Source of the DNA: Flagellimonas hymeniacidonis
GTDB taxonomy: Bacteria; Bacteroidota; Bacteroidia; Flavobacteriales; Flavobacteriaceae
Length of the DNA stretch: 64,000 nucleotides
Assembly (NCBI RefSeq): GCF_008040165.1
Contig: NZ_VRUR01000002.1
Span: forward strand, 1,178,001-1,242,000
Direction of reading: 5' to 3'
The translations under genes were made by a program, and so were the position numbers. The notes under the pieces were generated by a model. That model saw nothing but the letters and a program-made list of their open reading frames with translations, had not been told where the DNA came from and made no database searches. Below, piece after piece: positions 8,860-17,149 of the stretch; position 1 is the first letter of the stretch; each line of letters opens with the position of its first letter.

Positions 8860-9489
8860 ATGCATAACAATCAGATTTTACGCAATCGGGTAAAAAGCCA
8901 TTTACTTGTTCAAATTCAAAAAGGAGATCTAGTTGTTGGAAAAACCATCAACTTAGCTGCATTATCCAGAAAAATAGGTGTTAGCGTTACCCCTATTCGA
9001 GAGGCCCTTAGCCAGTTGGAACAGGCTAGAATAATAAATGCAGTGCCAAACAGAGGGTTTGTTGTTACACGCTTAAGTAAAAAAGAAGCCAAGAACCTTT
9101 ATGAAACCATTGCCCAGTTAGAGATTATGGCATTGGAAAACTCAGATTTTTCTAAAGAAGATGTTAGTGCACTACAAGTACAGCAATTAAAGCTACAACA
9201 AGCCTATACCCCAGTTAGCCGTTTAAAAGAGCGGTTTGCGTTTCATAATATTTTGGTGAGAAAATGCAACAATGCTGTATTGATGCAAATTTTGGAGACA
9301 TTGTGGGCAAGACTTCTGTTTTATGAGCAAGGTTTTGGGAACGATGCCTCCTTTTATGAGAACGTGGACAACCAGAATGAGGCAATAATTAGGGCGATTG
9401 AAGAAGATAATTTACCCACAGCCGCATTAATACTTAAAATGAATTGGATGGTAGTATTGGAGTATGTAGAAAAACATATTGAGGCTTAA
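8860..9489 (+). CDS. GntR-family regulator, FadR/FCD type
   Basis: The protein has 209 residues. The N-terminal winged helix contains the GntR signature: INLAALSRKIGVSVTPIREALSQLE (about residues 29-53, quoted in part) followed by the wing NRGFVVTRLS. The C-terminal helical domain is FCD-like (from about residue 75). The metal ligands usual in FCD domains seem mostly replaced: His is kept in FAFHN, but the Asp four residues earlier is Arg, and the later two His positions read Asn in QNEAIIRAI and KMNWM. It may therefore sense a ligand without metal, or none. A palindrome just upstream suggests that it controls itself. Target genes are unknown; trehalase is the divergent neighbour. Confidence 0.88.
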   Translation: MHNNQILRNRVKSHLLVQIQKGDLVVGKTINLAALSRKIGVSVTPIREALSQLEQARIINAVPNRGFVVTRLSKKEAKNLYETIAQLEIMALENSDFSKEDVSALQVQQLKLQQAYTPVSRLKERFAFHNILVRKCNNAVLMQILETLWARLLFYEQGFGNDASFYENVDNQNEAIIRAIEEDNLPTAALILKMNWMVVLEYVEKHIEA

Positions 9490-9555
9490 AGGAATTCCAG
9501 CTTCCTTTTCAAAATAAAACCCTACGGATTTCGTTTTTAAGGTAAACCTATTCTT

Positions 9556-9687
9556 ATGCAATTTTTAAATAAGGAAATTGAACTCCTTGCAAAACATAAA
9601 AAGTCCAAATCCTTGGTTAAAAAACCAGTATCATGTGGCATTTTTCAAGAATATGATGTTCAGGAGATCCCCACTGACAAAGAATAG
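9556..9687 (+). CDS. Possible 43-residue small protein
   Basis: An ATG-started frame of 44 codons lies between the GntR and AraC regulators. The peptide begins MQFLNKEIELLAKHKK and is Lys/Glu-rich, with no membrane segment or recognisable motif. The 227-bp gap has no other content that I can name. Without homologues this is only a candidate; the frame could be chance. Confidence 0.25.
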   Translation: MQFLNKEIELLAKHKKSKSLVKKPVSCGIFQEYDVQEIPTDKE

Positions 9688-9716
9688 CTTTTCTGCTTTG
9701 GACACATTGTTTATTT

Positions 9717-10832
9717 TTGGATAAATCCAACTCGTTTGTGAACCAGGCCTTCCCCGATTTAATTTATAATGGAGTAATGCTATGCATCAGCATACAGCTT
9801 CTACTGATTGCACTATTTTATTTTTACAAAAAGCAACTGCGACTTATTGTACTTGGAGTACTCTGTTTTCTTGTGGGTACCATGTTCATCAATAATTTAT
9901 ACTGGAATGTTGTTAAGGAAAGTCTTTTCCTGAGTATACTGCTTGGGGCTGGTAAAAATATTTTCTTTGGCCCTTTGATATATCTTTATGTGTCTACAGC
10001 GGTAATTCCATTAGGAAAGATAAAAAAGCATGTTTTAATACATCTGACCTTTCCATTCATTGTACACCTGATATATCTCGTTTTAAAATTTGGATTTAGT
10101 TCATTTTATGCACAGTATTATTATTGGGTAGTTACTTCATTGGGTTATATAATCCTCCCTTTGAATTTGTTTTATTTGATTTTGGGCATTTTAATGCTAA
10201 AAAGAAATGCCCGTAAGTTTTTGGCACCTAGAGTTCAAAAAAGATATTGGTATTTTGTATCCATAATGTTGGGCTACTATACCTACTCAAGTCTATACAA
10301 TATGTTACCCTATTTGACCGGGTCTCCTTTTTTTGGAAGAAATTTTCTTATGCTGAATCGATATGTTTTTATGCCATTGGGACTATTGATAAACTCTTAT
10401 TTGCTCATTTTTTCGATAACAGAATTTTTTAAGTTTAAATCGCTTTTTGCTCCAAGTTTATTATATAAACAGGAAGCTTTAAACCATGAGGAAAGTTCTT
10501 TAATAGTCCAAAAATTACAACAGGGGTTTGTTGAACAAAGACTCTATACCAAACCCAATTTGAGTATTGATGATTTGGCTAAGGCGTTGGATTTGGGCAA
10601 AGGAAGTTTAAGACACTATTTTAAGCAAAACAACACTAGTTTCAAACGATATTTGAACAGAACAAGGGTTGAAAAATTTAAAGAGTTGTTGACAAATGCG
10701 GAATATCAAAATTACAGCCTTGCCGGGCTATCCACTTTAGTGGGGTTTCAATCCAATGCTACATTTTTTAGAGTATTTAAGGAGCTCGAAGGAATTACTC
10801 CAAGTGAGTTCCAACGAAGCTTGAACACCTAA
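9717..10832 (+). CDS. Membrane-anchored AraC-family regulator
   Basis: The protein has up to 371 residues. The first 240 residues hold about seven hydrophobic helices (for example LCISIQLLLIALFYFY and LIYLYVSTAVIPLG), and the last 110 residues are an AraC DNA-binding domain: LSIDDLAKALDLGKGSLRHYF is the first helix-turn-helix and SLAGLSTLVGFQSNATFFRVFKE the second (parts shown). This class of membrane AraC regulators is common in Bacteroidota and would sense something in or across the inner membrane. The frame opens with TTG at 9717; an ATG at 9777 just before the first membrane helix is an alternative start. The stop overlaps the convergent lipoprotein gene by 4 bp. The signal is unknown. 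Confidence 0.85.
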   Translation: MDKSNSFVNQAFPDLIYNGVMLCISIQLLLIALFYFYKKQLRLIVLGVLCFLVGTMFINNLYWNVVKESLFLSILLGAGKNIFFGPLIYLYVSTAVIPLGKIKKHVLIHLTFPFIVHLIYLVLKFGFSSFYAQYYYWVVTSLGYIILPLNLFYLILGILMLKRNARKFLAPRVQKRYWYFVSIMLGYYTYSSLYNMLPYLTGSPFFGRNFLMLNRYVFMPLGLLINSYLLIFSITEFFKFKSLFAPSLLYKQEALNHEESSLIVQKLQQGFVEQRLYTKPNLSIDDLAKALDLGKGSLRHYFKQNNTSFKRYLNRTRVEKFKELLTNAEYQNYSLAGLSTLVGFQSNATFFRVFKELEGITPSEFQRSLNT

Positions 10833-11344
10833 TTCAATTCACTCACTTTAGTAAGTGTAAATACGGCTGGAGTATTAGCAACATTGCAGTCATCAACATT
10901 CATTTGGGCAACCAATCTATTGGCATTTCCAGTGGTATCCAAAGTTCCTTCACCTGTATATAAACCTGTGCAAGGGGTATTTGGGTCAATATTGAAATCT
11001 ACCCGTATTATGAAATTGGTCAAGGCCATTGTTTCGGGATTGTAATCAAAATTAAACGTACCATCCTGTGGATTGGAACTACAGCATGGCGTAAACCCAT
11101 TGGTTTCAAAGAAATCACCTGCGAATTTATTTGTTGAGGCCATATTGACTATCAACGACATTGGAACGGTGATATCATTTCCATCTATGGTAATTGCAAT
11201 AGAACCTGTATAAAATCCTTCTATGGCGGCATTTTCTGGGCTGTCATCCGAGTCCCCACTATCATCATTGCTGGAACAAGAAAGAATGCATACAAAACAA
11301 ATTAGTGAGAGTAATGGTTTTTTAAGAAATCTTGAATTAGCCAT
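10829..11344 (-). CDS. Hypothetical lipoprotein
   Basis: This lipoprotein has about 171 residues. The leader LLSLICFVCILSC ends in a lipobox and is followed by SSNDDSGDSDD, the acidic stretch typical of exported Bacteroidota lipoproteins. The mature domain is beta-rich with repeated Gly-containing strands (GFYTGSIAIT, GLYTGEGTLD) and two Cys in TPCCSS. I do not recognise the family. The ATG at 11344 was preferred over one at 11371 because it sits directly before the leader. The gene converges on the AraC regulator. Confidence 0.65.
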   Translation of the reverse strand: MANSRFLKKPLLSLICFVCILSCSSNDDSGDSDDSPENAAIEGFYTGSIAITIDGNDITVPMSLIVNMASTNKFAGDFFETNGFTPCCSSNPQDGTFNFDYNPETMALTNFIIRVDFNIDPNTPCTGLYTGEGTLDTTGNANRLVAQMNVDDCNVANTPAVFTLTKVSELN

Positions 11345-11421
11345 TGATAATTTTTTATCAATGTTATGCATTAATGGCTTTCAATTCTTCAAAAAATAGT
11401 ATCAAAATGTTTTATTGATAC

Positions 11422-12501
11422 TTATTTAAATAAGGCACTATCTAAGCCAGGGATAAGGCTGATAGCATTTTTGTAATACACTTTTTGCAAAACTTCATCT
11501 GGTAAATCCAAACCATACATGGCCCAAAATGCATGATATTTTTTGTAGTATGGGAAATACTCGTCCGCTGTTTCCAATACTCTAAAATATGTGGGGAATT
11601 CTTCAGGTTTCCAACTATCTTTTCCAAATAAGATACGGTCTTGATATTTTATAAAAAAAGCTTTTGCCCTTCTAGGCTGCCTCCCTAGCTCCGCAATTAT
11701 AGCTCCAATACCAACGGACATATTAGGAATTTCGTCCATTAACTCCCCTAGCCTATCCAAATTATTGGCATACCAACCCATATGGGCATTAATAAACTTA
11801 GTATTGGGATGCTTTTTAAACATTCGATGTTGTTCATCAATAATTTGTTGCCAAGGTGCAGGGTTGGTAGCAGAACGCTTTCTGCGTGGTCTAGTCTTGA
11901 GCTCTAACCATCGCTCATTACTATTATCCATTGGATCCCAAAACGATTTTGGATCAGCGGCATGAATCAATACAGGAATTCCTAATTCACCACATTTTGC
12001 CCAAATAGGGTCTAATCTAGGATCATCAATCGCTATTCGTTTTCCCTTGGTGTCTTTGTTTCTCAACCCAAGACTTTTATAAATTTTCAATCCTTTGGCA
12101 CCACTTTTTACATCCAGTTCCAATTGTGCTGCTGCCTGTTCTCCCCAGTTAGGGATGCCAACCCCGCTAAAATCCACATTAGCAAAAACAACAAATCTAT
12201 TGGGGTAATGCTCATTAACATTTTTGAGCATTGCTCGTAAACCCTCACCAGAACCACCACTCAAATTAACCATAATGCCCATATTTATCCTGTCCATATC
12301 CTTGATCAGACCTGATAAGTCTTGGGTGGCCATACGAAACTGATGGCTGTGTACATCAATAAAAGTAAACTTCGCTCTTTCTACAGGGTTTTCCGGCACA
12401 ACCAGAGTTGATTTTGGGTTGTATTCTTCAAACCCCATTTCCTGTGCATTGGAAAAATTGAAGCAAAAAATGAAAATTAAAGTAGTTATTAAAGCTTTCA
12501 T
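11422..12501 (-). CDS. Exported amidohydrolase (TIM-barrel metal hydrolase)
   Basis: The protein has 359 residues with a signal peptide (IFCFNFSNAQ). The mature part is an amidohydrolase_2-type TIM barrel: FIDVHSHQF gives the HxH metal motif after strand 1, LIHAADP and NAHMGW give the further His ligands, and LFGKDSW holds the usual Asp after strand 8. It is the last gene of the molybdenum-hydroxylase operon, 2 bp after mocA, so it probably acts on a product or substrate of that exported oxidoreductase, hydrolysing a ring or carboxyl group. The substrate is not predictable from sequence. The metal site looks complete. Co-regulation with the operon is inferred from spacing. Confidence 0.8.
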   Translation of the reverse strand: MKALITTLIFIFCFNFSNAQEMGFEEYNPKSTLVVPENPVERAKFTFIDVHSHQFRMATQDLSGLIKDMDRINMGIMVNLSGGSGEGLRAMLKNVNEHYPNRFVVFANVDFSGVGIPNWGEQAAAQLELDVKSGAKGLKIYKSLGLRNKDTKGKRIAIDDPRLDPIWAKCGELGIPVLIHAADPKSFWDPMDNSNERWLELKTRPRRKRSATNPAPWQQIIDEQHRMFKKHPNTKFINAHMGWYANNLDRLGELMDEIPNMSVGIGAIIAELGRQPRRAKAFFIKYQDRILFGKDSWKPEEFPTYFRVLETADEYFPYYKKYHAFWAMYGLDLPDEVLQKVYYKNAISLIPGLDSALFK

Positions 12502-12503
12502 AT

Positions 12504-13097
12504 TTAAAGGTTCATATTATCAATTAGTTGTTTATACTCTTTCGGGGTGTCCACATCAACTTCTTTCCCTTTAGGGAATACTGTTTTTGTGAAACGCTGA
12601 TATTTTTGAATTATATGTTTTGCCCCATAATTATTATTCAAATTGGATAGTTCTGGCAATATGGAATGATGAAATACAGCAGGGACCCCTAGCCTATTCT
12701 CGTACGCTGTTGCCACAATAAACAGGGAATCTTCCCTGAATGCTTCTTGCAACTCTTTTAGGTATCCCGAATCTATTAAAGGTTGATCTGCTAACATGAT
12801 TAAAAGTCCATCCAAATTTTCGTGTTTATCTAAAACGTATCGAACTCCAACACTAATTGAACTTCCCATGCCAGATTTCCAATTAGGATTATGGATAACA
12901 TTTATTGGAGGTGAAAGAGATTTTTTTATGATGTCCATATTGGACCCCAGAACAACATACACATCATCTGCTACATTGTTTGCCTGCTTCACTGCATTTT
13001 CCAAAAGCGTAACATCTTTCCAAGGCAACAGTTGCTTTATTTTACCTTCCATTCTCTTGGATTCGCCAGCTGCTAATAATAAGATTGGAATGGACAT
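12504..13097 (-). CDS. mocA: MocA-like molybdenum cofactor cytidylyltransferase
   Basis: This nucleotidyltransferase of 197 residues has the opening ILLLAAGESKRMEGKIKQLLPW, the NTP-binding loop of the MocA/MobA family, followed by MLADQPLI with the metal-binding Asp. MocA proteins attach CMP to molybdopterin, giving the cofactor form used by enzymes of the xanthine dehydrogenase family, which agrees with the IorB-type subunit in the same operon. It starts 3 bp after xdhC. A separate MobA homologue lies 4.5 kb upstream in the same operon. The family call is firm; CTP over GTP preference is inferred from context and from the EGKIKQLLP loop. Confidence 0.85.
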   Translation of the reverse strand: MSIPILLLAAGESKRMEGKIKQLLPWKDVTLLENAVKQANNVADDVYVVLGSNMDIIKKSLSPPINVIHNPNWKSGMGSSISVGVRYVLDKHENLDGLLIMLADQPLIDSGYLKELQEAFREDSLFIVATAYENRLGVPAVFHHSILPELSNLNNNYGAKHIIQKYQRFTKTVFPKGKEVDVDTPKEYKQLIDNMNL

Positions 13098-13100
13098 ATG

Positions 13101-14111
13101 CTAACTATGGATCTTTCCCATTTTATTTTTCAAGAGCGAAGGCTCTTTTTTGTTGACGACGGATAGAATTTCTGAAATAATGGAAATGGAAATTTCCTGT
13201 GGTGTCTCTGCCCCTATATCAATTCCTGCTGGGCCATGAATCTGTTCCAAGAATTTTTCAGAGATATCAGGGCATCTCTCCAGTAGCTCATCAAATAGTT
13301 TTTCTCTTCTCTTATAAGGGCCCAAAAGTCCAATATAAGCCCCTCTTTCTTGCTTTAAAGCAATCAGGTATTGTAGATCTTTTACAAAACTGTGTGTCAT
13401 AATAACTACAGCGGTTTGTTGATCTAGTTTTATTTGAAATATCTCAGGGTCTACGTTTAACAATTTGTGAATTCCAAGGAAATCACTTTTAGTTTTTTCC
13501 TCCTTAGGATTAGCAACGACCGTAACCTCCCAACCCATTAAACTTGCGTACTTGCACAACTGTACAGCATCATGCTCTGCACCTACAATAACCAATTGAA
13601 AACATGGGTCCATTTCTTGAGTAAACTGGGCCAATGCGGTATCCGTTTTTGTTTTTTTATTCTCTAAGGAATATGAAATGCCACCTATCGTAAAGAAACT
13701 GCCATATTCTTTATGCTCTCCATATTCCTTTTTGTAAAGTGAGCTTATGGAAAATGGTTTTCGTTCTTCAATGGCCTTCCAAAAGTGTGATAAAAAGTCG
13801 CTATGGGGTTTAAAGGGTTCCAATAAAATGTATAATACACCTTCACAACCCAAACGATATCTTCCATCATAAACCATGACCTTGGCAGTACCATTTTGGA
13901 AAACGGATTGCGCTTGGCGCAGCACTTCTTTTTCTACACACCCTCCACTAACAGCTCCAACCATATCTCCATTTTCAAAAATCAACATTCTAACCCCAGG
14001 TCTACGATAAGACGAGCCATCCAAAGCTACCACAGTTGCCAAAACGGCTGCTTTTACATTGGGCGGCCTTTTTTCATAATGTTGAATTATGGTTTTTAAT
14101 TCGTGTGTCAT
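13101..14111 (-). CDS. xdhC: XdhC/CoxI-family cofactor sulfuration chaperone
   Basis: The protein has 336 residues and two domains typical of XdhC: an N-terminal part with DGSSYRRPGVRMLI and GAVSGGCVEKEV, and a C-terminal Rossmann-like part starting FQLVIVGAEHDAVQLCKYA. XdhC proteins bind the molybdenum cofactor, promote its sulfuration and insert it into xanthine-dehydrogenase-type enzymes. Its place between moeA (1 bp gap) and mocA (3 bp gap) fits that role for the IorAB-like enzyme of this operon. The GGCVE motif contains the Cys that is conserved in the family. No anomalies were noticed. Confidence 0.9.
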   Translation of the reverse strand: MTHELKTIIQHYEKRPPNVKAAVLATVVALDGSSYRRPGVRMLIFENGDMVGAVSGGCVEKEVLRQAQSVFQNGTAKVMVYDGRYRLGCEGVLYILLEPFKPHSDFLSHFWKAIEERKPFSISSLYKKEYGEHKEYGSFFTIGGISYSLENKKTKTDTALAQFTQEMDPCFQLVIVGAEHDAVQLCKYASLMGWEVTVVANPKEEKTKSDFLGIHKLLNVDPEIFQIKLDQQTAVVIMTHSFVKDLQYLIALKQERGAYIGLLGPYKRREKLFDELLERCPDISEKFLEQIHGPAGIDIGAETPQEISISIISEILSVVNKKEPSLLKNKMGKIHS

Positions 14112-14112
14112 C

Positions 14113-15312
14113 TTAAATTATCCTTCTAGTGGGTATAAATGGAACGTTTTGACCACTTTCACTTAACTCTTGTTTGGGTTTTAGTTGAATAAAGCCATCG
14201 ATTTTTGAAAGACTTACTAAATCCCCGGATCCTGTTGTTTTAATAGTTGAAGCATATAGCAACCCATTTTCCATGTGTGTCTTTACACCTACAAAGAGCA
14301 TTAAATCTGTCTTATTAACTATTGGTTCATTTAAAAATACTGTAAAATGTTGGGTGGTGATTCCCAAAGTTTTGTTAAGCCATGGCTTAAAGTATACATG
14401 GTAGTTAACAAATGTTGACACAGGATTTCCGGGAAACGCAAATATGATGGTTTTCTTGGCCTGATGCTCTCCAAACCAAAATGGTTTACCGGGGCGTTGC
14501 AATACTTTATGAAAGATTTTTTCCACTCCCAGAGCCTCAAAAGTTTCAGGTAAAAAGTCATACTTGCCCTTGGATACACCACCGCTCAATACTAGAACAT
14601 CGTACTGGTCACTAAGTATTTCCAATTTTTCTTTTAAAGTGGATGGTTCATCCGGTATGTGATAGGAATCCGAGATGATTTTTTCATCCTGTAATAAAGC
14701 ATTTAAGGTATGGGAATTTGATTTTCGTATTTGATATGGAAGCGGTTTTTCGTTAACCTCTACAAGTTCGTTTCCCGTAGCTACTATTGCTATTTTGGGT
14801 AATTTTTTCACCAAAACTTTTGACTTGCCCACTGAAGCCAAAACCCCTATTTCAGAAGCCGTTATGGGTATGCCGGATTTGAGCAATATTTCATTTTGTT
14901 GCGTATCACTTCCTGCATAGTGAATATTCTGCCCTTTTTTTATGTTTTCAAGAATGCTAACGGTGTCCTTTTCAATAACGGCATGCTCATACATGATTAC
15001 AGTATCCGCATTAGCCGGCACAATGGCCCCTGTCATTACCTCAATACAGCCGGATGGGTCAGTCAAGGTGAGTTGGGGACTACCCGCTTGTGCAATTCCC
15101 AAAACCTTAAATGTTTGCTTTTGTGATTCAAATGATTCAAACTTTATGGCAACCCCGTCCTTGGTAGCTCTGTTAAAAGGTGGAAAATCTCTATCAGCAA
15201 AAATATCCTCATCTAAAATGCGGCCTACGCTTTCATCAAGATTAATCAGTTCCTGCCCATAGTTTTGGGTGCTTTTGAGTACTTCTTGTATTGCATCGAT
15301 AAAAGGAATCAT
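14113..15312 (-). CDS. moeA: Molybdopterin molybdotransferase MoeA
   Basis: This cytoplasmic enzyme of 399 residues inserts molybdate into adenylated molybdopterin. Family landmarks are in order: DRDFPPFNRATKDGVAI near residue 40, VMTGAIVPANADTV, IAIVATGNELVE opening the MogA-like domain, LSGGVSKGKYDFLPE, LQRPGKPFWFG and FAFPGNPVST. Length matches MoeA. The stop of the tauE-like gene and this start overlap by 4 bp, and xdhC begins 1 bp after it, so translation is probably coupled. No mogA homologue is in the window; MoeA alone may suffice or MogA is elsewhere. Confidence 0.93.
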   Translation of the reverse strand: MIPFIDAIQEVLKSTQNYGQELINLDESVGRILDEDIFADRDFPPFNRATKDGVAIKFESFESQKQTFKVLGIAQAGSPQLTLTDPSGCIEVMTGAIVPANADTVIMYEHAVIEKDTVSILENIKKGQNIHYAGSDTQQNEILLKSGIPITASEIGVLASVGKSKVLVKKLPKIAIVATGNELVEVNEKPLPYQIRKSNSHTLNALLQDEKIISDSYHIPDEPSTLKEKLEILSDQYDVLVLSGGVSKGKYDFLPETFEALGVEKIFHKVLQRPGKPFWFGEHQAKKTIIFAFPGNPVSTFVNYHVYFKPWLNKTLGITTQHFTVFLNEPIVNKTDLMLFVGVKTHMENGLLYASTIKTTGSGDLVSLSKIDGFIQLKPKQELSESGQNVPFIPTRRII

Positions 15313-16091
15313 GACATCATACTTAATTGGAATCCGTTTTTAAATAGAACACGTAGCCCCACAAAAAGCACTAAAAATGCTGTGAGCATTCGTATGCGCT
15401 TTGCGGATAATTTACTAATACTTAGCCTTACCCCCAGTTGACCACCGAGCAATACGGCCAATAAAAGTCCAATAGTTTCGGGCCAAAGCACTTCAAAGGA
15501 ATTGCTTGCAAACAAACCACCTATACCCGAAATTGAATTTACAAAAATGAAAAAGCTAGCAAGTGCGGCTATTACAATGGGCTTGTCCCATTTTATGTAG
15601 TTTAGAACAGGTGCGAGAAAAATACCCCCTCCAATTCCTACCAAACCGGATAATAACCCAACAGTACCACCAAGTAGATAGGGAATATATGTTGGATATT
15701 CTTTAAACTCATTGTTTGAGTTTAGCTTCAGTGTTTGATATATCAATGCTATTGCAGAGATGATAAGAGCTAGTGCCAAAAGGATAAAAAAGAATTGTTC
15801 ATCCAACTTAAATGAAGCCCCAAGAAACGCCATGGGGATGCTAGTAATGATAAATGGAACAAACTTTTTAAGGTGCAGGTGACCACTTCTATAAAAGAGG
15901 ATACAACTTCCAGTCACCACAACTAAATTACACAGTAATGCTGTGGTTCTTATGGCAAAGAAACTGGTTAAAACGAGAGTTAATATGGCCAAATAACTAG
16001 ATCCACCACCAAAACCCACCGCAGAATAGAGCATGGCAACAATAAAAAAAGCAAAAAATAATAAAACAAGGTCGCCAGAGGCTAAGGACAT
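15309..16091 (-). CDS. TauE/SafE-family membrane permease
   Basis: The protein has 260 residues and about eight membrane helices. Two halves begin with the paired Gly-rich motifs of the family: YSAVGFGGGSSYLA near residue 25 and LSGLVGIGGGIFLAPVL near residue 145. TauE/SafE proteins move sulfur-containing organic or inorganic anions such as sulfite or sulfonates. Here the gene overlaps both neighbours (moeB by 10 bp and moeA by 4 bp) inside a molybdenum cofactor operon that has no visible molybdate ABC transporter. That makes transport of molybdate, or removal of a sulfur oxyanion from the sulfuration chemistry, an attractive but unproven role. Confidence 0.85.
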   Translation of the reverse strand: MSLASGDLVLLFFAFFIVAMLYSAVGFGGGSSYLAILTLVLTSFFAIRTTALLCNLVVVTGSCILFYRSGHLHLKKFVPFIITSIPMAFLGASFKLDEQFFFILLALALIISAIALIYQTLKLNSNNEFKEYPTYIPYLLGGTVGLLSGLVGIGGGIFLAPVLNYIKWDKPIVIAALASFFIFVNSISGIGGLFASNSFEVLWPETIGLLLAVLLGGQLGVRLSISKLSAKRIRMLTAFLVLFVGLRVLFKNGFQLSMMS

Positions 16092-17149
16092 ACCGTCAAC
16101 ATTTTGTTCATGCCACCTAAAATATGATAAAAAGTCAAGTCGGGATAATCAATCTGCAGTTGTTTTAAGGCCAGTTCACTTCGCTTACCTGATTGACAAA
16201 TAAGATAAATTTTTCTGTCAGCTTTAATTTGAGGATTTGCAAGACTTAAATGGCTCAGCGGAATACTAATCGCCTCTTCTAAATGATGACTTTGGAACTC
16301 TTCTGGGGTTCTCACATCTATTAACGTATGAACTTTTCCTGAATCTCTCAATACTTGAAAATCTTCTGCGTTGATAGAAGGGACTACATCACAATCAGAG
16401 GATTCATAACGCTCCTGTAATTTTTTTATTTTTTTATTTTTTGGATTGGTTTTAAACCTGACTTTATTCGAATATTGGCTAAGTCCGTCATATACCAATA
16501 GTTCTCCTGAAAGCACCTCTCCCACTCCCGTTAAAACCTTAACTGTTTCCAAAGCTTGTAATGTTCCAATGATGCCAGGTATAACACCTAAAACACCATT
16601 CTCATTACAATCTGGGATTTCTTCGAATCCTGGCATTTCAGGATATAGACAGCGATAGGTGGGCCCATCGTTATAGTTAAAGACACTTACATGGCCTTCA
16701 AAACCGTGAAGCGCACCATATACAAAGGGTTTATCCAGAATCACACACGCATCGTTGATTAGGTATCGGGTTGGAAAATTATCTGTGGCATCCACCACAA
16801 CATCATAATCCTCTATGATTTCCAAAGCGTTTTCTTTAGTAAGAAAAGAATCGTATAACCTTAATCTTGTTTGCGAATTTTGAGCAGACAATTTCTCTTG
16901 GGTGACATCCAATTTTAATCTTCCTAAATCCTTTTCAGCATATAAAACCTGTCTTTGAAGGTTGTGCAGGGCAACGATATCTTGATCCATTAGACCTAGA
17001 GTACCTACTCCCATTGCATTCAGATACTGTGCCACGGGAATTCCCAAACCTCCAAGACCTACTATCAAAACACTGGCTGCCCCAAGCTTGGCCTGTCTTT
17101 CAGCGCCAAAACTCTTTAAGCTTGTTTGTCTAATATATCTAGGATTCAT
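16082..17149 (-). CDS. moeB: MoeB-like adenylyltransferase with C-terminal rhodanese domain
   Basis: The protein has 355 residues. The N-terminal 240 residues are a ThiF/MoeB/HesA E1-like domain with VLIVGLGGLGIPVAQYL as the nucleotide loop, DQDIVALHNLQRQVLY and DATDNFPTRYLIND. The C-terminal part (from about residue 258) is a rhodanese with active loop YLICQSGKRSELAL, so the persulfide Cys is present. Together these would adenylate the GG tail of MoaD and hand over sulfur. The ATG at 17149 is preferred over a TTG at 17161. It overlaps mobA by 11 bp upstream and tauE by 10 bp downstream. The MoaD partner is in the same operon. Confidence 0.9.
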   Translation of the reverse strand: MNPRYIRQTSLKSFGAERQAKLGAASVLIVGLGGLGIPVAQYLNAMGVGTLGLMDQDIVALHNLQRQVLYAEKDLGRLKLDVTQEKLSAQNSQTRLRLYDSFLTKENALEIIEDYDVVVDATDNFPTRYLINDACVILDKPFVYGALHGFEGHVSVFNYNDGPTYRCLYPEMPGFEEIPDCNENGVLGVIPGIIGTLQALETVKVLTGVGEVLSGELLVYDGLSQYSNKVRFKTNPKNKKIKKLQERYESSDCDVVPSINAEDFQVLRDSGKVHTLIDVRTPEEFQSHHLEEAISIPLSHLSLANPQIKADRKIYLICQSGKRSELALKQLQIDYPDLTFYHILGGMNKMLTVCP

